Source: Saccoglossus kowalevskii (taxonomy: Eukaryota; Hemichordata; Enteropneusta; Harrimaniidae). Taken from it: a DNA stretch of 13,012 nt. A program made the translations under genes and the position numbers. Below are positions 1-8,919 of this stretch, in pieces. The stretch covers positions 3,894-16,905 of the forward strand of contig NW_003109133.1 in NCBI RefSeq assembly GCF_000003605.2, in the 5' to 3' direction. The notes beneath the pieces were generated by a model that worked only from the letters and a program-made list of their open reading frames with translations, was not told the origin of the DNA and did no database searches. Each line of letters starts with the position of its first letter. Positions within the stretch are counted from its first letter, which is position 1.

Positions 1-500
1 CGTAAAATCCAGTGACGCCAGCTAATCGTCTGAGTTTACTGATAGAAGTATCGAAGCTGGTGTTTCCATCCACTCAGCCGACTGCGATCTAGGACTGGAC
101 GCAACCCAAACCCTTGGGAATGAGAAAGATGTGGGAATAGGACCCTGGAACTAAATGGAGGTTCTCCACTAGGTGTATCACCCTTTTCTCCTGAAGGCTG
201 GCTACATCCTGCTGGTCCGTCCCCATTGGTCAAATGACCATGCAACATGGCCTTCCCGATCCGCACAACCCGCCTTAACAAAGGTATGAGTACCGGGATC
301 AGGATGGGGAACCAGTTAAGAAGGCTGTGATACTGAATGTGTATCCCACACCAGGGACCCGTCAACGGATCGTGTAGCCCAGATGGGGTATCAGTTCCCC
401 CAACGGAAGGCATGGGACAGAACTGACACAGTCTGGGCCATGCGAGGTGCTCAGGGGAGTTGGCAACAGGCGTGGTCTCCACACCGGCAGTGGGAGAAAT
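1..500 (-). mobile_element. Degraded DIRS-like retrotransposon fragment, start of the reverse transcriptase domain
   Basis: This block is clearly richer in GC than the DNA around it. On the minus strand it carries pieces of a reverse transcriptase in three frames. Positions 217-101 read QDVASLQEKRVIHLVENL, then PGSYSHIFLIPKG, matching the pre-palm segment of DIRS-type enzymes (pattern EKRAIxxV, then FYSRLFLVPK). Another frame, about 115-60, gives GLRPVLDRSRLSGW, corresponding to RPVLDLSRLN. The third frame, 54-1, gives NSDD, a stop where family members have W, then LASLDFT. This is the start of catalytic motif A (DWLxSLDLxDAY), with the aspartate codon at 9-7. The frame changes and the TAG at 24-22 show that it is dead. 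The RPVLDxSRL plus LASLDFTDAY style favours DIRS over Ty3/gypsy, but only part of the domain is in view. A 149-codon open frame over 36-482 is mostly a by-product of base composition. The right boundary, near 500-530, is estimated from the fall in GC. Confidence 0.6.
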
Positions 501-539
501 TCAGAACAAACATTAAATAATTCTCAGTGGGGCAAACAC

Positions 540-2380
540 TCATAAGAATATAAGGCAAAGGAAACAATTAACAACCATGTGTATTGTAAATTCTATAAAA
601 AAATGTGTAATTTAGTCAAATTTAATATGTATATCCAGAGGAGGAGATATATAATATCTATAATTCACAACTTTACATATAGCTAAATCTACATCGCATA
701 ATAACGCGATAAATAAATCTATTGTATATCACATAAAGAAATACTAAATTCAGACGAACTGACTGGCTGAACAATGAATTTATAAAACCAAAAAAAAAAC
801 TTTCAAAAAACAAGAAGAAGGTACTACATAGGTAGCATTCGAGTATGAATAGGTTTGTTGCATTATCATATGTGGTTGATATACCAGAACAATAATGGTT
901 TTGATTACAATGCCTGTTGCAATGTCAGATCTAGAACTTTTAATCTTTTTTGTTTACTATCCATTTATATAAACTGAATATATCAAACCAGCTGTCTGCT
1001 TATACCTATATTTGTTTCATTTATGAAACTTCAATATATATTACTATATGTAGAACCTGATATAAAAGAACCTAAATCACGTGCCGGAACACCGGAACAC
1101 ATCTTTTACTCTGTTTAACAGAAATCTGTGACATAAAAGTTAATTTCCCCCTTCCTCAATATAACTTGTTTTCATGGTCTCCCTCTTCTACCTGTAGTAG
1201 AAATATTGTGCATTTACAAATTTAAGTCATTAATCAGAACATATACGTGTTAAGAGATTGTGGATAATTTAACCACTTGCCTAAAATATCTCTTTTGCCA
1301 TTTATTCATCGTGCTTTAATTTTATTTTCACTACATTAGATTCAGAATTTTCCATGATACCTTTTACATTTTATCAGTATCTAGCCACTTTCTTGAACAT
1401 TGTTAGAGGGGTAAGCTTGGTTTCAATTATCGGGAGTCTGCGATTAGATTCGGAAGAACTTATATCTATTAAATTATTATATATAATAGTCTATTTTGCA
1501 CAAAAAATGGCATCCCCGGACTCTGAAAATACAATTTTTAACAAGTTGCCATAATACATTTCATACTCATTGTTTTAGTTTTTTATATATTAAACATGAT
1601 TCATATTCTGGTCACAGTTATTTCATATGTGTGGCGATTCATATACACTTGTGACTTTCTCAATGACTTACCTAAATATTGATTTTGCCATACACACATT
1701 TACACCATGGTATGCTATGCTTTTATCATTGAGGTGATAGCTTAGATTGTAGATACGAGCTTGCAGTCACCTCACCATAAGGTGGCGCACTTATATCAAC
1801 ATAAACTAATAAATATAATCATTTAGTAAAATACACACCAACGTAATATACAAATAATTTGTTCTAATGCAACTCTATGCAAAATTGTCAAACTGGTTGT
1901 TTTTCTCCTTCATGTTATATTGTTTTAAGAGGCCCGTTCCATCATATTGATTATGAGTTTTATAGATGTGGCGATCAATGTAATGTTCATATACTCATCA
2001 TAGCATCATGATGACATAGCGCCCTCTATTGTTCAAATCTACTTGCATTCGAATATCATGTATCAGGATCATAGGTGAAATAAAGTAGTTCTACACCGGT
2101 AATCAGTAGCGTCTGGTTGCATTTCTTTCGTACTCAAATCCTACAGACAAATTTGTAATTTTGCCAGTACACAGCACTTTAGCTGTTTAAGATCATGCTT
2201 AATTTATGGAAAAAAGCCGAACAAACATGTATGCAAAACCACTTGACACACCATCAGATTTGGTAAAGTCACCCACATTCTAATTTAAGATATCACATTT
2301 TCTGACATTTTCAATAATTATTAGTATCTTTATTTTTATAACTAACAATAATCATAGCCAAGCCCATGTTTATATTATAG
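540..2380. other. AT-rich stretch without a recognised gene
   Basis: I see no convincing coding exon, RNA gene or transposon ORF here. The 66-codon frame at 1354-1554 has AT-driven composition and no motif. Small structures are visible. A diverged direct repeat of about 26 bp occurs at 1275-1301 and 1666-1691 (core ACTTxCCTAAA...TTTTGCCAT). A perfect 8-bp inverted repeat, TGAGGTGA at 1730-1737 and TCACCTCA at 1767-1774, is followed by a CACC-ATAA-GGTG hairpin at 1773-1784. The motif GTGGCGAT occurs at about 1631 and again near 1967. These suggest old, unrecognised short interspersed or MITE-type repeats. Confidence 0.5.
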
Positions 2381-2394
2381 TTGGTTGGTTGGTT
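2381..2394. repeat. Short TTGG microsatellite
   Basis: TTGG is repeated three and a half times, followed by TTAGGTTT. It could be simple-sequence DNA or the microsatellite tail of a lost retroelement. No retroelement body is visible on either side. Confidence 0.6.
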
Positions 2395-2448
2395 AGGTTT
2401 AAATATATTAGTCGTACATGCTTAATACTCTCTAACAAACTTCTGCAG

Positions 2449-2507
2449 CTGCAGCTTTTGCAAAATATTTGGTAAAGCCTCCACCAAGCGGTACATCGGA
2501 GTTGAAG
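2449..2507 (+). other. Possible isolated exon or exon remnant (19 codons)
   Basis: A 59-bp patch reads AAFAKYLVKPPPSGTSELK, which has ordinary protein-like composition in a region otherwise full of stops. It is preceded by a good branch-point-like CTAAC at about 2432, a pyrimidine-containing stretch and CTGCAG, giving an acceptor AG at 2447-2448. It is followed by AAG then GTATTA, a weak donor at 2508. I do not recognise the protein and find no partner exon in the window. It may be a chance open stretch, a relic, or a real small exon of a gene extending outside the window. Confidence 0.2.
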
Positions 2508-2584
2508 GTATTAAAATGTATTGTAAGAAAAACAGAAAAAATGTTGATACAATCATTTATTTAAAATTTTGCTTATTCTCTTAA

Positions 2585-2601
2585 GGTAGAGATGCAGTTT
2601 A
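2585..2601 (+). repeat. Left terminal inverted repeat of the TTAA element
   Basis: It begins GGTAGAGAT directly after TTAA and pairs with 3465-3481 on the opposite strand with two mismatches in 17 positions. Similarity fades further inside. Confidence 0.5.
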
Positions 2602-3464
2602 CCTGACATGTATTTTAATTAGTTAATTAGGAAACCAAGATGACCTCCCTTGTCCACAAAATTATATATTTTCGGAAAGCTTATTGTATGAATTTTAAAA
2701 ATTTTTAGTATTTTTTTTATGGACAGTCTAGTTCGAAATATGCACAAAAATGTGCATTTTTGGTCAAAAGTGATTTAAAAAAAAATAGCTCCTAAACCAT
2801 CCTTCTGTTTTCTGTCAAAATTGGTTTATGGGTACATCTGTTTACTATGAAGAAGATGCCGTCTTGAAAACTGTTTACCAGTTGTCAATTTTGCAAGGCA
2901 GCAGCCCAAATTTCACTACTTCAAGTTTATGCATAAATTAACACCCAGGCTAGTTGTCTGTACGATTGTTGTAACCCTGTTCGACCAAAAACAATGCACC
3001 GACGGCGTTTTGAAGATAAACACATTGTCAATCATTTGTGAAAATTTAAAAACAAAAGGTCAAAGCGTCTAGGCGCTATTATTTAAGTTCTAGGATGTGC
3101 ACTAAAAAGAAGCTGAGATAATTGCTAATTTGCATAACAATTCACTCAGTGAGAAGTTTGCTAATGCTCATAATTAAAATGACTGTAACAGTTCCAAATT
3201 TAAATGCATTATCGTTTTGTTAAAAGTCAAATATAGTGCATAATATGGAGATCCCGTCATTTCTTATTTTCACCATGTTTCTTTTTTATTATTTATGTAC
3301 GGCCTTGCTAAATCTTGCTAAGCAATCAAAAGAGAATGTTTGCACCATTTCTACATTTAAAAATCGTGTTTTGAATATGTTCCACTATTCATAATTCTAC
3401 AAAATGTTAACAGTCTATAGCCAAGACTGTTTGGATAATAAAAAGCAAAAAAAAAAGTGCCCAC

Positions 3465-3481
3465 GAACCTGAATCTCTACC
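3465..3481 (-). repeat. Right terminal inverted repeat of the TTAA element
   Basis: Read on the minus strand it begins GGTAGAGATTCAGG. Outside it lies TCAA, interpreted as a mutated copy of the TTAA duplicated on insertion. An A-rich run occurs just inside at about 3446-3456. Confidence 0.5.
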
Positions 3482-3485
3482 TCAA

Positions 3486-3973
3486 TCTTTTAGACAAACT
3501 GAATGTTAGAGACGCGTGGATCAATTTTACACTAATTTAATAAGCAAGTGTGGGTGATGACTAAGTTAGAAGCTGAATTTCAAATAATTGTATCATATAT
3601 GTACTCTTTACTGTATTAATATTGGCACACTTTTAAGAAAGCTTGAACGAAAGCATACGGAAAAGCTAGAGCTGATTTCCACAAGGACCTAATTGTGCAA
3701 AGAAAGATACAAAGTTGTTAAGTACAGATTATTTAGTAGTTAGCTTTCTCAACCGTGGGTAGACTTTCCGAAATGAAAGTTGTGGAAAGATGAAACATTC
3801 GTCTCTCACACTTTACATGATAACCATTTCAATGACTTGAGTGTCAAACTAAACATGAATACCAATGAACAGTTGGTGACTAGTAACATAATCATTAAAC
3901 CATGGGTACGCACGGTATAGTAACATAATTAAATCATTATACGCCTTCTCTAGATATAAGAACACAAGACATG
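3486..3973. other. Spacer between the TTAA element and the LINE, no gene seen
   Basis: This is about 490 bp of AT-rich sequence with no recognised exon, RNA or transposon motif. TAGTAACATAAT is repeated at about 3881 and 3918, probably by chance or as a small local duplication. Confidence 0.4.
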
Positions 3974-4285
3974 TTGATTGATTGATTTTTTTATTTCGCC
4001 AGAACATTATGTATACAATAATGGAGATATATAAAAAGGAAAAATTAATATACAAGGTAATATGTACACAATGTGAATAATTCTGGTGTGGAACATGAAA
4101 ATAGTTCAGCAGAACTAGTCTAGTTCATGGCCCTATCACTTAAAATAAATAACTAGTACGAACAGAAAGTGGTATGGTAACATAAATGAATAAGTACTTA
4201 ATCAGAAAAATACACGAGTAAATTAAATATCTAAGTTAAAACAAAATAGCAGTAAGTGGTATGCATCATTTGGACGACAGGATGT

Positions 4286-4879
4286 TCACTGTGATAAGAG
4301 CAATTTGTTCAGTGCTGTTTTAAATTGGTTTCTATTGCGTAAACCTTTTACTTGGACAGTAAGGGAATTCCAATATTTGACCGCTGAATATGTGAAGTTA
4401 TGTTGGGAAAGTGATAAATTCATTTTCGGGACTGACAACTTTCCACTGGAAATGACTGTTGTTGGGTAACGATGGGAATGCTGATCAATATAATGACTGA
4501 TATCATGGGCAAAGCGATTATTCTTAAGGTCAAATATGAACAAACAAGTATGAAGTTTGCAGAGTTTGTTAATGTCAACGATGCCAAGCTGTCGAAAGAG
4601 AGGTGCAGAGTGCGTATATAAACAAGAGAAGGTGATAAGTCGTACAAGCTTTTTTTGTAAACGTAGAATTGGCTCAAGTAAAGTGGGGTAAGTACGTCCC
4701 CAAATTTCAATACAATACTTTAGGTGCGGGAGAAATCCACTATTGTATAACAAGAGGAGAATAGATTTTGGCACATAATGTCGAATACGTGATATAACAC
4801 CCACTTTTGAACTGATTATTTTACTTATTTTCTCAATATGAGATTTCCATGTCAGGGATGGGTCGATGGTTACACCCAA
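4286..4879 (-). pseudogene. LINE reverse transcriptase C-terminal region, longest surviving open segment
   Basis: There are 197 uninterrupted codons after the fingers and palm. They start with LGVTIDPSLTWKSHI, the conserved (Y)LGVxIDxxLxWxxHI motif after the RT thumb in Jockey/CR1/L2 elements. Next come YNSGFLPHLKYCIEIWG and the helical LRLQKKLVRLI (consensus LQKRAIRxI), and near the end YWNSLTVQVK before a lysine-rich close ending LLLSQ. This is the usual C-terminal tail of the LINE polyprotein. The first codon here is TTG inside the reading frame, not a real start: the coding sequence continues upstream at about 4880-5225 in a frame broken by stops at about 4920 and 4961. A second open frame over 4420-4710 on the same strand is a shadow. 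Confidence 0.8.
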
Positions 4880-5234
4880 ATATGTTGTAACCGAAGCACC
4901 CTCTACCCATGTACCATCTATATATTTTTTCCTTCCACATTAATATGATGCTGGGGTGTTTTCTAAATCATATAATTTGTTTTTTGCACATTAATTGTAA
5001 GTTTATTGGCATTGCACCATTTCACAACTTGTTAGGAATTTAAACAGGTATGTATCGTCAGCGAACAGTCGAAATTTAAAGGCTTCAGTCGCTTTATTGG
5101 TGTCGTTAATATAAATAAGAACAAATATTGGACTCAAGATGGACCCTTGGGGAATTCCGCACTTGACCGTATTTTTTATTTTAAACGAAGCGGGATCTTT
5201 TGATTTTTGATGTTTGTGTGCTATAGCACATACT
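4880..5234 (-). pseudogene. LINE reverse transcriptase palm fragment with motifs B and C
   Basis: Motif B GIPQGSILSPIFVLIYIND and motif C FRLFADDTYLF lie in one minus-strand frame between 5158 and 5042, so the catalytic aspartate pair is present. Shortly after FADDT the frame is lost. VVKWCNANKLTINVQKT reappears, with far fewer residues between the two than the roughly 30 usual in the family, so a deletion is inferred. Upstream, a frame reads HKHQKSKDPASFKIKN into VKCGIPQ, resembling the region before motif B. A TGA at about 5239 closes it. Confidence 0.75.
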
Positions 5235-5301
5235 ATTCAGCTATCTGACTGACCGCAATTGTTGTATTCACTAATTTAAAGAACTCCGTGGCGCTGGTTA
5301 A

Positions 5302-6814
5302 ATCCTAGTATCACTGGGAAAAATTAAATTATATCCACAAGCCCCTGGGATAATTGTGTTACTATATGTACAAGACACAAACATTTTCAATTTTACGAGT
5401 AAACCTAATAAACAAATTATCACGATTAGCAGAACGGAGAACGTAGCAGTTTGGAATAAAATTGAAACACACATGGAACATTTGAGACAGAAAATGGAAT
5501 TTCAACAAGGCAGCAAATGTTCATGTCCGGAACCAACCATTGGGCCTTTAAACATAAAAACATTTCAGACAGAAAAAGGAATATATAGAATGGGAACAAC
5601 AAGAAAACAAAATGGCTGAACCAATGACACTATGTGCACTATACGTTACTTGGGGTCTGGAATAACTGTCGAGCCTCTAAGCTCCGTTCGTGTTGTTGGT
5701 ATTGAAGTAGACTCTGTGTTGAAAGCAAGTAAGCACTTGAGAATAATATTATCTTCCAGACATTCATTAGGATACATTTATGTAGAGCCTTTCACAATAA
5801 CAGATTCACTGCATGTAGAAGGCAATAATAATGGTCGAGTTTCAATGCAGACAGAAAATATTGACCATATGAATAGTGCTCTTTCACACTTTAATTTACA
5901 AGAGTAAGACACACCATATAAAACAAAAAGATTACATTGACGTTTCCATCCTTAATTTTCATATCGTCATTAAAATTCTCATTTAGAGAAATCAAGTGCC
6001 TAGATTGTATGGCCCTAGACTAGATGGTGACATCAGTAGAAAATTAACTGTTGTAGCCAAGACATTTGAAAGATATGAATGTGTTAAGAGACTTATATCA
6101 AGCATTAATACGTTCTATCCAAACATGACGATAATAGTTGCAGATGATTCTGAAAAGAATGTAAAACATTTTCAAATGCCTTTCTTAGACGGTTACGCTG
6201 CTGGTAAAAATTTGGTTGTCAGTCAGGTGCGCACAAACTACTTGTTGATGGTTGATGATGATTTTGTTTTTACCAATGAAACCATCTTGGAACGGTTTGT
6301 GGTAAAACTTGAATCACGCACAGCTGAACTGGACTTAGTTGCTGGGGTAATATCCAATATGAAAGGAAAAATCTCTGAAGACACAAGCAAAAATGGCTGG
6401 AGCGAAGTTGAGTATGCTAGAAACGAAGATGGCGGTTGTCTTTTTAAAAGAGATATACCAGTTAAGAGAGTAGAGGGTTTCCCGAATTGCATATTAAAGG
6501 ATATGGTTATTAACTTTTTCATGGCAAAGACCGAAGCTATTCGTAAAGTCGGTTTTGATTTAGTGTTTGAATGAATATCTCACCGGGAGTTTTTTGTAGA
6601 TGCTTTGGGCTATTTACGAATCGCACAGTGTGATGACGTCATCATTGGACATAATCCATAAGAAAAGACGATACATTACCGTTACTATAGAGGTATGCAA
6701 AATCAAACTAAAGAACGATCACAATGTGCAGAACGCATATTATTCAAGAATAATTATCAATGCTTACAATCCTGGAATAACGTTTTAAAGGCGTTTTCTG
6801 GAAACAAACGTTAA
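5302..6814 (+). pseudogene. Disabled B4GALNT-like glycosyltransferase (GT12 family), nearly full length, no introns
   Basis: Intact relatives (B4GALNT1/B4GALNT2, GM2/GD2 synthase family) are type II Golgi membrane enzymes that transfer GalNAc from UDP-GalNAc in beta-1,4 linkage to glycolipid or glycoprotein acceptors. Visible here in order are a stem with KCSCPEP (5515 on), the pre-catalytic domain GITVEPLSSVRVVGIEVDS and VEGNNNGRVSMQTEN, PRLYGP (from 5999), the GT-A core VVAKTFERY and IIVADDSE (6131-6154), the metal-binding DDD in VDDDFVF (6251-6271), VEGFPNCILKDMVINFF, then ISHREFFVDALGYLRIAQC, CDDVIIGHN, and a C-terminus FKNNYQC ending at TAA 6812-6814. About 500 codons remain, against 533 for human B4GALNT1. 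Lesions: TGA 5617-5619, a net +1 frame change at about 5905, TAG 5984-5986, TGA 6572-6574 (where relatives have arginine, so CGA to TGA is likely) and TAA 6659-6661. The N-terminal membrane anchor is not recognisable; a stop at 5299-5301 closes the frame upstream. It may be a retrocopy or a decayed member of an intronless family, and no poly(A) tract is visible to decide. Confidence 0.85.
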
Positions 6815-8560
6815 CATTTCATATCAATAGAAATCAGATGTTTTGAAATTGGGTGTAACCACAGGAAATGGCACATTATAATAAAACAATAAGCAATTTT
6901 ATAATTAACTGTTTAGTTTTCTCAAATAAGGAATCACTGATAACCAAAGATGTAACGTAGTACATTCAACAGTACGTAGTTTCGGTTGTAGTGGGTTCAT
7001 GTATACAATCTACGACATGGGTTTTTCAGTAATAAACAAGCAATATAAAACAAAATTCGATTACATTATTAAGGGTTATAAATAACCTTTTCTACAGCTT
7101 CTAGAAAAACTAAACTTTAAATTTATATATTCAACAAACATTTATAACAGCCACATGATTTAAACCCTGAATAAAATTTGTCACTATAAAATGCTCACTA
7201 AATGATGGACGTGGACATTATATATGTCATCAGAATCAATTGCCAAATATATAAGTATTAATTGTCAAACCAAGTAAATGGCAATACATACTGTTTTGAA
7301 TTATTTATAAAGTAAATTGATATTCTGTGGACACTACAACAGCTGACTCGATACTAATCCTCATATAGGGCAGTTTGTAATAACATGCAGTAGAAACGTT
7401 TTAAGTTAATTTGTATTATTTTCAGAAACAGTGTATAATACTGGAATGTACAATATATGTACTAGTTATTGCGTTATCATGCACAATAATAATTTCGAAA
7501 TATGTAAAGGAATAGGTCCGGGAGATAGTAAGGGGTTGGTGGTCTTAGATAGTGAGTGATAAAATCATAATTAGTTAGAAGGTTTGTTTCAAGTGTGAAT
7601 GCCAATTATATTCTGTTTAGAGAATCAAATCGCGTCTGTGTGCTTATAAAAAGATGTGGTCACCAAGTAGTAGTATACAAACTATGGGGCTTTAGGTTTG
7701 AATGTACCGTGAAATAATTCCGTCACAAACAATATAAATAGATGAATAGATTTACTATTGTTGTTGTCAATAATTGAATACATGGTTTAAATAGCACATA
7801 CATGTAGTATCAACAGATCCAAGGAAGTTGTATACATATATACATATATGCTTATATGTTCGTATACATGTTTATATACATAATAAACGATGGGCGAACC
7901 ATTCAACATACATTTACCACACCTGTGTATATTCCAGTGTATTGCAAAGCCGCAGTTAAAATGTTACACTATATGCCACATATAATGCTTGAACATTGTT
8001 CCATGAAAATACACACAGTTTAATCTTGAACATACAAACAACATAGTAAAGTGGCACACATAAGAATATTCTTAACACAGAACTATCAAACCCAAAGGTT
8101 CACTTAGTCCAGGAAGATTACTATATTGGGTATAACACAGTTATACATGTACACGTGGTGTGTATTCAACATCCTCTGTGCAAGTATGATAACTTTGTCT
8201 TGTCTTTGTAGTATTTCATGCCTGTGGAAAAAAATTGTCTAATGAATACTGAGAAACACGATAACTAATTGCAGAGACTGACAACAATGGAAATCTTTAT
8301 AGAGATTTATAAACGGCAAACTAACAATTTATTTTTGCCCAAGTCCGAATACTTTAGTGAATTGAACTATAGGGTGCTTCTGTATTTTGTAATAGTTTTG
8401 TAATATCAGGTGATATAAATGAGATCATATTATAGTCTTCCGAACTATGAATGATTTGAGTTCATAAAAAGATGATGGAATTTCATTAAATTCATTATAT
8501 AATATGTTCAATTGTTGTAGGTAACTTAACAGTGATATTTTGCAGACAAACTGAATTGTA
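6815..8560. other. AT-rich intergenic stretch, no gene seen
   Basis: No exon, RNA gene or transposon motif is recognised. There is a short imperfect hairpin, AAGGGTTAT-AA-ATAACCTTTT, at about 7071-7091. A TA/CATA-rich simple stretch occurs at about 7829-7885 (TATACATATATACATATATG). The sequence has frequent stops in all frames. Confidence 0.5.
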
Positions 8561-8561
8561 A

Positions 8562-8723
8562 ATTACTTCATTTCCCGTGTTTGGAACATTACCACTGGCT
8601 CAATCCAAGAACTACTGTTTGCCACCATCTGTTGATACTAGTTTTGCAGCAAAATCAAAACCCTCAAAGCCTCCATTACTACCGTATCCTCGGTACGAGA
8701 GCATCAAGAGAGAGAGCTTTTAA
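8562..8723. other. Coding-like patch of uncertain strand
   Basis: For about 160 bp the composition becomes less AT-biased and both strands stay open with protein-like readings. The plus strand gives PPSVDTSFAAKSKPSKPP then LLPYPRYESIKRESF, stopping at 8721-8723. The minus strand gives YRGYGSNGGFEGFDFAAK then LVSTDGGKQ, stopping at 8614-8612. Neither is recognised, and no convincing splice sites frame either one. It could be an exon, a relic or chance. Confidence 0.2.
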
Positions 8724-8863
8724 GAGCTAGTCGACATTGACAAGCTAGCATCAATTACGTGGAAGTATATAGATTTCATACTTGCACATTACTGAGAAAA
8801 ATATTTGTATTAAATGCATTGGAACTAGAGCAAACAATTTGAATTACACATCCTAGCTATTCT

Positions 8864-8877
8864 GTTGCCATGGCAAT
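8864..8877. promoter_or_regulatory. RFX (X-box)-like palindrome
   Basis: GTTGCCATGGCAAT matches the RFX X-box palindrome GTTGCCATGGCAAC at 13 of 14 positions. A CRE-like TTACGTCA lies 28 bp downstream. No gene start is recognised beside it, so it could be a distal element, an unannotated promoter or chance. Confidence 0.3.
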
Positions 8878-8905
8878 CGTAAAAGTAAATAACACTGCGT
8901 CCCAT

Positions 8906-8913
8906 TTACGTCA
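8906..8913. promoter_or_regulatory. CRE/ATF-like site TTACGTCA
   Basis: TTACGTCA is the reverse complement of TGACGTAA, a close variant of the CREB/ATF site. It lies close to the X-box-like palindrome. The call rests on motif match alone. Confidence 0.25.
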
Positions 8914-8919
8914 CATTCG

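Larger units (their letters stand above)
2585..3481. mobile_element. Candidate non-autonomous DNA transposon with TIRs and TTAA-type target site
   Basis: The left end, starting GGTAGAGATGCAGTTT, and the right end read on the minus strand, starting GGTAGAGATTCAGGTT, match at 15 of the first 17 positions. The left end is flanked by TTAA at 2581-2584 and the right end by TCAA at 3482-3485, one change away from a TTAA duplication. TTAA target sites are typical of the piggyBac and Kolobok superfamilies. The 897-bp interior has no ORF worth noting and contains AT-rich palindromic pieces, for example TGCACAAAAATGTGCA near 2741. This fits a non-autonomous derivative mobilised by a transposase encoded elsewhere. 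The superfamily is uncertain because the ends are short and somewhat diverged. Confidence 0.5.
3974..5234 (-). mobile_element. Dead, 5'-truncated non-LTR retrotransposon (LINE) of the CR1/L2 group
   Basis: On the minus strand this reads, in order, reverse transcriptase motif B GIPQGSILSP (5158-5129), motif C FADDT (5065-5051), a thumb segment VVKWCNANKLTINVQKT (about 5020-4965), the YLGVTID motif, and then an intact C-terminal region that stops at 4286. A 3' untranslated region of about 300 bp follows. The element ends with AATAAA followed by a TCAATCAATCAA-type tandem tail (plus strand 3974-3986), as expected for CR1/L2-group elements, which end in short tandem repeats rather than long poly(A). 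Only about 1.26 kb remains; the endonuclease and early palm are missing. The copy is broken: the spacing between FADDT and the thumb is too short, implying an internal deletion, and there are stops and a frame change near 4920-4960. The 5' limit is approximate and could reach about 5300. The element probably inserted as a truncated copy. Confidence 0.85.

Noticed and set aside
36-482. 149-codon minus-strand open frame as a single intact gene
   Set aside because: Recognisable reverse transcriptase segments switch between this frame and two others, so the open frame is only partly the ancestral one.
1354-1554. 66-codon plus-strand open frame as a gene
   Set aside because: It shows AT-driven composition, no motif, no splice context and nothing recognisable in the sequence.
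2381-2400. TTGG repeat as the tail of a second LINE
   Set aside because: No reverse transcriptase remnant or matching 3' untranslated region could be seen on either side.
5904-5988. A possible 85-bp intron in the GT12 copy (GTAAGA donor at 5904, AG acceptor at 5987-5988) that would remove one stop and fix the frame
   Set aside because: The supposed intron reads HHIKQKDYIDVSILNFHIVI in frame with the downstream exon, which matches the expected GT12 segment before PRLYGP. It is coding sequence with a frameshift and a stop, not an intron.
6238-6522. 94-codon minus-strand open frame
   Set aside because: It is the antisense shadow of the GT12 catalytic region.
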